Positions 1 to 6,287 of a stretch of DNA of 7,574 nucleotides are shown here, in pieces. Each line of letters starts with the position of its first letter. The first letter of the stretch is position 1. Source of the stretch: Thiobacillus sp. (GTDB lineage Bacteria > Pseudomonadota > Gammaproteobacteria > Burkholderiales > Thiobacillaceae). The notes below the pieces were generated by a model. The model made no database searches and was not told the DNA's origin. It was given only the letters and a program-made list of their open reading frames with translations. The stretch is taken from contig JANJUT010000208.1 of the NCBI GenBank assembly GCA_024710445.1, forward strand, positions 1 through 7,574. Reading direction: 5' to 3'. A program made the position numbers and the translations under genes.

Positions 1-1
1 T

Positions 2-52
2 ACCGACGCTGAATTCGAGGCCATGGCCGCCTACTTCGCTGGTTTGAAGTAA
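2..52 (+). CDS. C-terminal end of a cytochrome c (partial; likely the FccA-type subunit)
   Basis: Only the last 16 codons and a TAA stop are in the window. The encoded tail (EFEAMAAYFAGLK at the end) is the typical last helix of small class I c-type cytochromes, where an 'aMAaYfa.L' pattern packs on the haem. The haem motif CXXCH would lie upstream, outside the window. The gene ends 42 nt before fccB on the same strand. In known fccAB pairs the cytochrome subunit gene precedes the flavoprotein gene and the two proteins form the periplasmic sulfide dehydrogenase, so FccA is the natural guess. Sixteen residues cannot tell FccA from other c553-like cytochromes, so no symbol is given. Confidence 0.7.
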   Translation, partial: TDAEFEAMAAYFAGLK

Positions 53-94
53 GGCGCCAGGCTGAAGCAATCCTACGCTATCAGGACGCTCAAG

Positions 95-1366
95 ATGACA
101 ATGAATCGCCGCGATTTTCTGAAGATTTCCAGTGCAGGGGCGGCCTTCGCGCTCACCGGCTGCACCACCCAGCCCGGCGCCCCCACCATGACAGCCCGGG
201 CCCATGTCGTCGTGGTCGGGGCCGGATTTGGCGGCGCCACCTGCGCCAAATACCTGCGCCAGTGGGGACCGAATATCGAGGTCACCCTGATCGAGCCGAA
301 CGAACTGTTCGTGTCCTGTCCGATTTCCAACTGGGTGATCGGCGGCCTGCGCACCATGGACGACATCACCCACCGCTACGACAGACTGCCGCGCCACGGC
401 ATCAAGATGATCAGGGACAGCGTAATCGGCATCGACACCGACAGGCGCATAGTCAAAACCCGGAATGGCGCCAGCATCGCTTATGACCGTCTGGTGCTGG
501 CGCCCGGTATCGATATCCGCACCGACACCGTGCGCGGCTACCAGGAGGCCGAAGCCGCCGGCAAAGTGGTCCACGCCTGGAAGGCCGGCCCGCAAACCGC
601 CTTGTTGCGCAAACAGCTCGAAGCCATGCCCGATGGCGGGGTCTTTGTCATTTCGGCGCCGACTGCGCCCTACCGCTGCCCGCCCGCCCCGTACGAACGC
701 GCCTGCCTGGTCGCCAGCTACTTCAAGCGGGCCAAACCCCGCTCCAAGATCATCCTGCTCGACGGCAACCCCGACATCGCTTCCAAGAAAGCCTTGTTCC
801 AGAGTGCCTGGAAGGAACTCTATGCCGGCATGATCGACTACCGCCCCAACAACGCCCCCTTCGCCATCGATGGCGACAAAATGATCGTCTCCAGTGATTT
901 TGAAGATGTCGCCGGCGATGTCCTCAACGTCGTCCCCAGACAACGCGCCGGTGAAGTCTGCAACCTGGCCGGGACACGCAACGACAGCAGCCAGGCCTGG
1001 TGCCTCGTCGACCTCGCCACCTTCGAATCGACCACCGTCCCCTACGTCCACGTCATCGGCGACTCCGTGCTGTCCAACCTGCCCAAGTCCGGCCACACCG
1101 CTACCAGCCAGGCCAAGATCGCGGCGGGCGCCATCGTCGAACTGCTGGCCGGCCGCCAGCCCGATCCCCACCCGGTTCTGGCCAACACCTGCTACTCCGC
1201 CATCTCCGACAGCAGGGCCGGGTATATCGCCAACGTCTTCCGCTACGAAGCGGGCAAGGGTTATGTCAGCCAGCCAGAAGGCGGCAGCACGCCTAACGGC
1301 GACGAACGCAACTTCAAGTTTGCCCAAGCCTGGGCGAAGAATATCTGGGCCGATGTGCTGGATTGA
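95..1366 (+). CDS. fccB: Flavocytochrome c sulfide dehydrogenase, FAD-binding subunit
   Basis: This is the FAD subunit that oxidises sulfide in the periplasm and passes electrons to a cytochrome c partner. The 423 residues match the usual family length. An N-terminal twin-arginine motif (RRDFLK, residues 5-10) and a hydrophobic stretch indicate Tat export of a folded flavoprotein. The dinucleotide-binding motif GAGFGG is at 42-47. Cys195 (in PYRCPPAPYERA) and Cys366 (in NTCYSAISD) fit the two cysteines that form the redox-active disulfide beside FAD in this family. The second FAD-contacting motif IGD...PKSGHTATSQAK is at 321-341, and the C-terminal FCSD flavin-binding domain covers about 355-423. 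ATG 95 is preferred over ATG 101 because AGGA at 83-86 sits 8 nt upstream. The sequence LTGC (20-23) resembles a lipobox, so a Tat lipoprotein is possible. SoxF is a close paralogue and the main alternative name. Confidence 0.93.
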   Translation: MTMNRRDFLKISSAGAAFALTGCTTQPGAPTMTARAHVVVVGAGFGGATCAKYLRQWGPNIEVTLIEPNELFVSCPISNWVIGGLRTMDDITHRYDRLPRHGIKMIRDSVIGIDTDRRIVKTRNGASIAYDRLVLAPGIDIRTDTVRGYQEAEAAGKVVHAWKAGPQTALLRKQLEAMPDGGVFVISAPTAPYRCPPAPYERACLVASYFKRAKPRSKIILLDGNPDIASKKALFQSAWKELYAGMIDYRPNNAPFAIDGDKMIVSSDFEDVAGDVLNVVPRQRAGEVCNLAGTRNDSSQAWCLVDLATFESTTVPYVHVIGDSVLSNLPKSGHTATSQAKIAAGAIVELLAGRQPDPHPVLANTCYSAISDSRAGYIANVFRYEAGKGYVSQPEGGSTPNGDERNFKFAQAWAKNIWADVLD

Positions 1367-1398
1367 CCGGTGAGCGGGTCCCCTTGCCGTTGCCCCCC

Positions 1399-1499
1399 GT
1401 AACAGCCGGCGTTACTCGACCCGGCCTGCTGTCAAACACTTACTGTTGCCTGATAGCCAGTGCTGCCGCATCATTGGCAACTGTGCTGCTCTCTGCCAA
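1399..1499 (+). repeat. Two small inverted repeats between fccB and the rhodanese gene
   Basis: GTAAC (1399-1403) pairs with GTTAC (1411-1415) around a 7-nt loop. TTGGCA (1474-1479) pairs with TGCCAA (1494-1499) around a 14-nt loop and ends 11 nt before the preferred rhodanese start. Neither is followed by a T-tract, so they are not intrinsic terminators. A poor sigma70-like pair, TTGCCT (1446-1451) and CATCAT (1469-1474) with 17-nt spacing, lies between them. The second repeat could act as an operator or cover the ribosome-binding site, but repeats this short arise easily by chance. Confidence 0.25.
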
Positions 1500-1510
1500 C
1501 GGGAAACACC

Positions 1511-1972
1511 ATGCTGCCCAGACCGGATCCAACACCAGAGTGTCACTGGCTACGCCAGGTACTGCTCCCGGCTTTTCTCCTGCTGTTTTCCGCCGGCCCG
1601 CTCGCTGCGGATAAACCCTATCCGCCCGAAACCATACCCGGCGCGGTCATCGTCAGCGCGGAAGAGGTGGTTGAACTGATTCTCGCCAGGCCGGAACTCA
1701 TCATCATCGACTCGCGCAAGAAGTCGGAGTACGCCAAGGGCCACATCGAAGGCGCCTTTAATCTGCTGAATACGGCCATGCGCCGCGAGGACCTGGCCTC
1801 CCTTTCGCCCAGCAAGACCACGCCGATCGTTTTCTACTGCAATGGCATCCGCTGTCTGCGAAGCGCCGACGCGATCAGCAAGGCCATGAGCTGGGGTTAC
1901 CACAACGTCTTCTGGCTGCGCGGCGGCTGGAAGGAATGGACGGACAAGCGCCTGCCCGTCATCACGGACTAG
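1511..1972 (+). CDS. Secreted single-domain rhodanese (sulfurtransferase)
   Basis: This 153-residue protein has one rhodanese domain, which carries a sulfane sulfur as a cysteine persulfide and hands it to a thiol acceptor. Residues 14-33 form a signal peptide (hydrophobic LLPAFLLLF, likely cleavage LAA/DKP), so the enzyme works in the periplasm. Family motifs are in order: IIIDSRKKSEY (64-74), GHIEGAFNL (77-85), the catalytic Cys110 in FYCNGIRCLRSA, and WLRGGWKEW (135-143). The active-site loop has a second cysteine, Cys115, which could form a disulfide with or relay sulfur from Cys110. ATG 1511 is chosen over the upstream in-frame GTG 1460 because GGGAA at 1501-1505 fits a ribosome-binding site and the signal peptide then starts at a normal distance. 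The gene lies downstream of fccB and 19 nt before the sensor gene. Its sulfur donor is unknown; polysulfide or persulfide from FccB is an inference. Confidence 0.88.
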   Translation: MLPRPDPTPECHWLRQVLLPAFLLLFSAGPLAADKPYPPETIPGAVIVSAEEVVELILARPELIIIDSRKKSEYAKGHIEGAFNLLNTAMRREDLASLSPSKTTPIVFYCNGIRCLRSADAISKAMSWGYHNVFWLRGGWKEWTDKRLPVITD

Positions 1973-1991
1973 GCCACGCATCCAGGCACTT

Positions 1992-3851
1992 ATGCGCATA
2001 GAGGCCCTGTCCATCCGCAACGTCACGGTGATCATCTTTGTGATGATCGGGCTCGTGGCCAGCATCCTGTCGCTGCTCGCCGGCAACTATTTCCGGCAGG
2101 CCGCGCTCGACGCGCAAATCAACAGCCTGTCCCGGGTCATCGAAGTCGCCTCCCAGGAAATGCTCAAGACGGTAAGAGGCCACACCTTCGATCTCGGTAT
2201 GCGCCTGACCCACAGCGACGAGATCATCCAGGCCATCCGCAATGTCGATCAGCCCGGCGGCCACGATTATCTGGTCAGCCTGCTGGACGATCCGTTCATC
2301 AATGGTTTCGTCGGCTTTGCCAGCATCAATCTGGAAAAAATCCGGGTCTACGATCTCAACCTGAAGTTTGTTGCCGAAAGCGCGAAAGGCATCACCGGCC
2401 TGGACAAGAAACTCGACGGCCACCTGGCGCAGATCCTCGCGCAGCGCCCGGGCGTCGAACGCCTCAAGGCCGTCGATGCGCTGTGGCTCTCGCCCAGGGA
2501 GCCTCTGTATTCCACGCTCGTGCCCATTGGCGGCCTGCGCCTGATCGGCTACCTGGAGATCATCATCAACCCGGTGTTCAACCTTCCGGACATCGGCGCC
2601 ATCACCCAGACACCGATCAGCATTTTTTCACCGGCTGGCGACCCGATCATTGTCGGCGTGCCCGAGCAGCCGGACAATCACCTCCCGGTCGAGTACATGC
2701 TGTTTTCCTCCGACAACCAGCCCGCGTTCAGGATCGTCGGCTACGAAAACGTGGAAAAGCTCAACGCGGAAATGGAGCGGACACGGACCGTCACGATCAG
2801 CAGTTTTCTGCTGCTGACCATCAGCACCCTGCTGTTCGCCCTGTGGTTGTTCAACCGTTTTCTGTTCGAACCGGTCGCACGCATGATCCAGGACATGAAG
2901 CAGATGGCCAGCGGCAAGCTCGACCTGACGGTGAATAAAAAAGGCCTGCGCGACTTTTCCGTTCTCGCCGAAACCTTCAACGCCATGGCCGGCCAGGTGC
3001 GGCGGCGGACGAATGATCTGGAACGCCTGCTGGATCTGGATGACAGCGCGATCCTGTGCTTCGGCAACGATCAGGAAGCGGTGTATTTCAATCGGGGCGC
3101 GGCCGCGCTGTTCGGCTATGCACCCGACGAAATCGGCGACCTCGATCTCAATGATCTGTTCGGCGACGATATTGCCGGCCTGGTAAAGGATTCCAGTCCG
3201 TCCGGCAGCAAAATGCAATCGCATCTCACCTGCATCCGCAAGGACGGCACCCGCTTCGAGCGCGATGCCGTGATCCGCGCGCTGGATATGCGGGGCGGCC
3301 GGGGGCTGGCCATCGTGCTGAACGCCATTCCGGGAGCCGACGCGTACCCCTCTCCGGAGACGGTCGTTTCCAGCTTCCAGCGTAATGAACAGCGCATGAA
3401 TGCGGTCGAGCAATCGCTCAACAGCCTGCTGGAACTGGCCCGTGGCGCGCCGGGCCTCACGGCGACCCCGTCCAGCATCGAACTGCCAGACTCAGGAAGC
3501 ACGGAACCCGGCCTCGGGCGCCCGCCCCTGCGCGAGCAGGTCGTCCAGGTCATGCTCTGCGCGCTGGCCTGCTGGGAACATGACCTGAACAAGAGCAAGC
3601 TGGACCTAGCCGAGGAAAGCCGGATCTGGCCGGTATATATCGACAAGTCGACACCCACGACCCGGACCCTGGACAAGTACCTGAATATCGACACCTGCCC
3701 CAAGAATCCCCGAACCCAGCGGGTCATCGACACCGCCGAGTTCGTGCTCAGGCAACTCGGCCGCAAGTCGACCGGGGAACGCCAGAAACTCCAGCAGGCC
3801 CTGAACGATTTCCGCCTGCTGATCTCGGGCATCGCCCCCCCCGAGAACTAG
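1992..3851 (+). CDS. Membrane sensor with periplasmic domain, HAMP and PAS, and an unusual C-terminal domain
   Basis: The 619-residue protein has the layout of a bacterial transmembrane sensor. A first membrane helix is at about 11-32, a periplasmic region at about 33-265 (Cache-like in feel around IRVYDLNLKFVAES, 117-130), and a second helix at about 267-288. A HAMP linker covers about 289-341 (with FEPVARMIQDMKQMASGKLDL), and a PAS domain about 345-445 (AVYFNRGAAALFGYAPDEI; IRKDGTRFERD). After a short helical and low-complexity linker comes a compact domain at about 512-590, with KSKLDLAEESRIWPVYID and TRTLDKYLNIDTCPKNPR. I see no HisKA H-box, no ATPase N/G boxes, no GGDEF, EAL or HD-GYP motif and no MCP hairpin, so the output is not a standard one. 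The last domain could bind DNA or a partner; I cannot name it. The start follows the rhodanese stop by 19 nt with only a weak AGG upstream, consistent with co-transcription. Confidence 0.85.
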   Translation: MRIEALSIRNVTVIIFVMIGLVASILSLLAGNYFRQAALDAQINSLSRVIEVASQEMLKTVRGHTFDLGMRLTHSDEIIQAIRNVDQPGGHDYLVSLLDDPFINGFVGFASINLEKIRVYDLNLKFVAESAKGITGLDKKLDGHLAQILAQRPGVERLKAVDALWLSPREPLYSTLVPIGGLRLIGYLEIIINPVFNLPDIGAITQTPISIFSPAGDPIIVGVPEQPDNHLPVEYMLFSSDNQPAFRIVGYENVEKLNAEMERTRTVTISSFLLLTISTLLFALWLFNRFLFEPVARMIQDMKQMASGKLDLTVNKKGLRDFSVLAETFNAMAGQVRRRTNDLERLLDLDDSAILCFGNDQEAVYFNRGAAALFGYAPDEIGDLDLNDLFGDDIAGLVKDSSPSGSKMQSHLTCIRKDGTRFERDAVIRALDMRGGRGLAIVLNAIPGADAYPSPETVVSSFQRNEQRMNAVEQSLNSLLELARGAPGLTATPSSIELPDSGSTEPGLGRPPLREQVVQVMLCALACWEHDLNKSKLDLAEESRIWPVYIDKSTPTTRTLDKYLNIDTCPKNPRTQRVIDTAEFVLRQLGRKSTGERQKLQQALNDFRLLISGIAPPEN

Positions 3852-3944
3852 GGCCTGCCATTACCCCGCATTGTGCGGAACAAGCACACGGGTTGGTCTT
3901 TTGTCGGCAGGCCGCTCGTCCATTTTCGTTAAAAGACCCGCCGA

Positions 3945-3973
3945 TCGACTCATATCCAGTTGTTTTGTATGGT
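3945..3973 (+). promoter_or_regulatory. Weak candidate sigma70 promoter for the DUF302-type gene
   Basis: TCGACT (3945-3950) and TATGGT (3968-3973) each match the -35 and -10 consensus at four of six positions, with the ideal 17-nt spacing, in the most AT-rich part of the interval. Transcription would start near 3980 and leave a 5' leader of about 170 nt before the strong ribosome-binding site at 4139. Matches this weak are common by chance. Confidence 0.3.
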
Positions 3974-4138
3974 AATTTTTCAGGACACATCCATACGAAT
4001 ATCGACGAAGCTTTAACTGGCTTTCCTCCCCTTCCCTGAATAGATTGGTATCCAGTTCCGGATCCGGATCGACAAAAAGGCGAAGCCTGGCGATCTCCGG
4101 TATCCGGGGCGGCACTGCGGTGAACCAGATCAATCCTT

Positions 4139-4146
4139 GGAGGAGG
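4139..4146 (+). promoter_or_regulatory. Strong Shine-Dalgarno sequence
   Basis: GGAGGAGG ends 7 nt before ATG 4154 and contains near-complete complementarity to the 16S rRNA 3' end. It is by far the best ribosome-binding site in the window, suggesting that the exported DUF302-type protein is made in quantity, and it fixes the start codon. Confidence 0.85.
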
Positions 4147-4153
4147 CAGCAAA

Positions 4154-5608
4154 ATGAAGAAACAATTCGCGCATAAAAAAACAGAGAAACCCGTCAGCGG
4201 CTGGGTCAGGAAAGCCCTGTTCGGCGGAGCCGCCCTGGGCATGGTCATGACCCTTGGCGTGCCGTCGGCCATGGCAGGAAACGGCAACGACGACTTCGCC
4301 ACCGTCACCCCGTACAGCCGGATTGCCCGGCTGCCGGTGGTGAAGGATGCCTATGACCAGGTCGACCACGTCGCCACCTACGCCAAGGTCAAGGCCGCCG
4401 CCCTGGCGCTGGCCAATTACGTCGCGCTCTATAAGGACGCAACCGTGCTCGGCGACAACATCATCAAGGGCGAGGATTGGGTGCTGGGCGGTACCTCGCT
4501 GGCCTGCCGCAAGACCCAGACCTGCACGGCCGATGAAATCAAGAAAGCCATCATCGAGATCCCCACGCCGCAGCCGATCAATCCCAACGACGCCACCTAT
4601 CTTGCCACCGGCACGGTAACCGAGGCCAACACCAAGAAAGCCAGCGTACTGGACTTCTGTAACGAAGTCTTCGCCAAGCAGGCGCTCGGCGTGTCGCCCA
4701 TCGTCGGTGACAAGAAGGTCGTCAACGGCTACAGCCACACCCCGGCGCTGCCGTGCAAGGTGTCGATCTGGAACGACGACGATCACATCTACGTCGACAT
4801 GAAGGACCCGAACGCCATTTTCTCGCTGTTCTTCACCGACGTGCTGTTCAGCGCGGAAATGGCCGATCCCGCCTTCGCCGAGGCAATCAGCGACCTGCCG
4901 CCACAGGTCAAGTCGGAAATCCGCGCCGTGGTGCTGCACGCCATGAACGAGTTCGATGCCAAGACCAAGACCGTCGACAAGGCGCTCGGATCGAAATTCC
5001 TCAACATGGACCAGGTTGTCGATGTCGTCGCCACCTCTCCCTATCAGTCGCCGTACAAGCATGTCGGCTACACCAAGGCTGACGGCAGCGCCTTCACCGC
5101 GGCCGACTCGCTCAATGTGACCCAGGCAATCATCAACACCATGAGCATCAACGGTGTGGCTGGTGCAGGGACGCACCCGACCATCGTCGACGGCGTGACT
5201 CTGGACAGCATCCTCAGTGCCGGCTCGAGCTGGCGCTCTGCGCGTGCCACCCCGATGACGCTACCCGGCAACAACCACGTGATCGAAGCCTGCTCGCCGA
5301 AGTACGCCAAGATGGCCATGGGTACCGGCGTGCACCACGTAACCGCGCTGCCCTGCGAGATCACCGTGCAGATCATCGACAAAGACAAGAACGGAACCGC
5401 GGAAACGCTGGCGATCAGCTATCTGGATCCGCACTTCATGATGAACGCCATGTTCGGCGACATCACCGAGGAAGAAAAGATCGCCTTCGCGCCCGTCACC
5501 GACTACATCATGGATGACCTGCAGAAGATCGTCGCCGCAGCACTCGCCACCAATTCGGGCATTGCCCTGAATCCCGGCGTGCAGATCAGCTACAACATGC
5601 TGCCCTGA
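4154..5608 (+). CDS. Secreted protein with two DUF302-like domains
   Basis: The 484-residue product has a Sec signal peptide (basic start, hydrophobic 21-36, likely cleavage SAMA/GN after residue 41), so it is periplasmic or extracellular. The mature chain holds two related halves. Copy 1 has VLDFCNEVFAKQAL (165-178), then PALPCKVSIW (197-206) and VDMKDPNAIF (214-223). Copy 2 has VIEACSPKYAKMAM (376-389), then TALPCEITVQI (397-407) and ISYLDPHFMM (421-430). This pattern, 'CNP..A..AL ... LPC.V.V ... DP', is that of DUF302 (TT1751-like fold), whose biochemical role is unknown to me. Each copy keeps one cysteine in each of the first two motifs (169/201 and 380/401); Cys118 and Cys124 are the only other cysteines. 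DUF302 proteins usually carry one copy and are much shorter. It lies between a sensor gene and a thioredoxin gene, so a sulfur- or disulfide-linked role is plausible but inferred. Confidence 0.8.
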   Translation: MKKQFAHKKTEKPVSGWVRKALFGGAALGMVMTLGVPSAMAGNGNDDFATVTPYSRIARLPVVKDAYDQVDHVATYAKVKAAALALANYVALYKDATVLGDNIIKGEDWVLGGTSLACRKTQTCTADEIKKAIIEIPTPQPINPNDATYLATGTVTEANTKKASVLDFCNEVFAKQALGVSPIVGDKKVVNGYSHTPALPCKVSIWNDDDHIYVDMKDPNAIFSLFFTDVLFSAEMADPAFAEAISDLPPQVKSEIRAVVLHAMNEFDAKTKTVDKALGSKFLNMDQVVDVVATSPYQSPYKHVGYTKADGSAFTAADSLNVTQAIINTMSINGVAGAGTHPTIVDGVTLDSILSAGSSWRSARATPMTLPGNNHVIEACSPKYAKMAMGTGVHHVTALPCEITVQIIDKDKNGTAETLAISYLDPHFMMNAMFGDITEEEKIAFAPVTDYIMDDLQKIVAAALATNSGIALNPGVQISYNMLP

Positions 5609-5619
5609 GCGACACCCTT

Positions 5620-5645
5620 GCCAGGCTTTCGGGAGGAAGCCTGGC
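5620..5645 (+). other. Stem-loop just after the DUF302-type gene
   Basis: GCCAGGCTT (5620-5628) pairs perfectly with AAGCCTGGC (5637-5645). A T-G wobble and a C-G pair extend it to 11 bp closed by a GGGA loop. It has no T-tract of its own and sits just upstream of the real terminator hairpin, so it may protect the 3' end of the mRNA or assist termination. Confidence 0.6.
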
Positions 5646-5648
5646 CCT

Positions 5649-5697
5649 GCCCCCCGTCCCTCGAGCGCTTGCGCAGAGGGGGCCGGGGCGGTTTTTT
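5649..5697 (+). terminator. Strong rho-independent terminator
   Basis: A GC-rich hairpin is formed by GCCCC (5649-5653) with GGGGC (5685-5689), CCCTC (5658-5662) with GAGGG (5676-5680), and an inner GCG-CTTG-CGC tip (5665-5674), CUUG being a stable tetraloop. Six T residues follow (5692-5697). It ends transcription of the DUF302-type gene and lies only 27 nt before the next start codon. Confidence 0.88.
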
Positions 5698-5724
5698 CTT
5701 ACCGATCCAAGAGACCCCTATTCC

Positions 5725-6198
5725 ATGAAAACCTGGCTGAACGGACTGGTTTCCATACTGATGCTGGTGGGCTGCGCCCTCACTCACGCCACCAGCTACG
5801 CCCTGCCCGACCTCGACGACCGCCTGCAGTCGCTCGACCAGTACCGCGGCAAATGGGTGATCGTCAATTACTGGGCTACCTGGTGCGGTACCTGCCGCAA
5901 GGAACTGCCCGACCTGATCTCGCTGCATGAAAAACACCGGGACAAGGATATCGTCGTGGTCGGCATCAATTTCGAAGAAATCGGCCGACAGGAACTGCAA
6001 GCCTTCGTCGCCGCGCAAAACATTCCCTACCCGGTGCTGCGCACCAGGCCGGTACGAAAAACCCCGCTCGGCCCCGTACCCGCCCTGCCCACCACCTACA
6101 TCATCGACCCCAGCGGAAAAACCGTGGCGGGTGAAGTGGGGCTGGTGACGCAGCAGAACCTCGAGGACTACATCGCCTCACAACGCGGGAAAAACTAA
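5725..6198 (+). CDS. TlpA-like periplasmic thioredoxin
   Basis: This 157-residue protein has a thioredoxin fold of the TlpA/ResA kind, which exchanges thiols and disulfides outside the cytoplasm. The redox motif WCGTC (53-57, Cys54 and Cys57) follows the strand VIVNYWAT. The cis-proline is Pro122 in ALPTTYIID, and VVVGINFEE (77-85) is the usual third strand. An N-terminal signal (residues 4-16) ends either at the lipobox-like LVGC (Cys17) or at a type I site near THA/TS (22-23), so it is a lipoprotein or a soluble periplasmic protein. Likely partners are the cysteine-bearing proteins nearby (rhodanese, the DUF302-type protein, FccB); that is inference, and cytochrome c maturation is the main other role for this family. 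ATG 5725 has only a poor AGAG (5710-5713) upstream. With a strong terminator just before it, its promoter is not obvious. Confidence 0.87.
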   Translation: MKTWLNGLVSILMLVGCALTHATSYALPDLDDRLQSLDQYRGKWVIVNYWATWCGTCRKELPDLISLHEKHRDKDIVVVGINFEEIGRQELQAFVAAQNIPYPVLRTRPVRKTPLGPVPALPTTYIIDPSGKTVAGEVGLVTQQNLEDYIASQRGKN

Positions 6199-6231
6199 GC
6201 GCGCCGCATACGCAAGCGTGCTGGATGCCGC

Positions 6232-6257
6232 AAAACAAAACGGAGCCGAAGCCCCGT
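6232..6257 (-). terminator. Intrinsic terminator after yjdM
   Basis: Read on the minus strand, ACGGGGC-TTCG-GCTCCGT (6257 down to 6240) forms a 7-bp stem with one G-U pair and a stable UUCG loop, and runs into TTTTGTTTT (6240-6232). On the plus strand the G-U pair becomes an A-C mismatch, so it works better for yjdM. Outer arms CAAAACA (6231-6237) and TGTTTTG (6260-6266) lengthen the structure and may let it also stop plus-strand transcription from the thioredoxin gene. Confidence 0.8.
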
Positions 6258-6287
6258 CCTGTTTTGGGTGTTCTCTGATTCACGACA

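Larger units (their letters stand above)
3852..4153 (+). other. 302-nt non-coding leader with interleaved inverted repeats
   Basis: No credible gene is seen on either strand here. The stretch is more AT-rich in its middle than the flanking genes. GGCCTGCC (3852-3859) pairs perfectly with GGCAGGCC (3906-3913), and GGTCTTTT (3895-3902) pairs perfectly with AAAAGACC (3931-3938). The arms alternate, so both can form only as a pseudoknot; otherwise they exclude each other. A small hairpin CCGCA-TTG-TGCGG (3866-3878) lies inside the first. Further on, TTTGTATGG (3964-3972) pairs with CCATACGAA (3991-3999) with one G-U. AACTGG (4015-4020) can pair with CCAGTT either upstream (3956-3961) or downstream (4052-4057). 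TCCGGATCCGGA (4057-4068) is a 12-bp palindrome. The interval may combine the 3' end of the sensor transcript and a regulated leader for the next gene; this is inference. Confidence 0.4.

Noticed and set aside
1460..1972. Longer rhodanese starting at GTG 1460
   Set aside because: It would place 17 extra residues before the signal peptide and has no better ribosome-binding site; ATG 1511 gives a normal N-terminus.
2628..3413. 261-codon minus-strand frame opposite the sensor gene
   Set aside because: It overlaps well-supported HAMP and PAS coding sequence, has low-complexity composition and no recognisable domain.
4130..5176. 348-codon open frame on the minus strand opposite the DUF302-type gene
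   Set aside because: The plus-strand frame has a signal peptide, a strong ribosome-binding site and domain motifs. The minus frame is rich in Gly, Val, His and Asp, a composition typical of antisense frames in GC-rich genes, and shows no motif.
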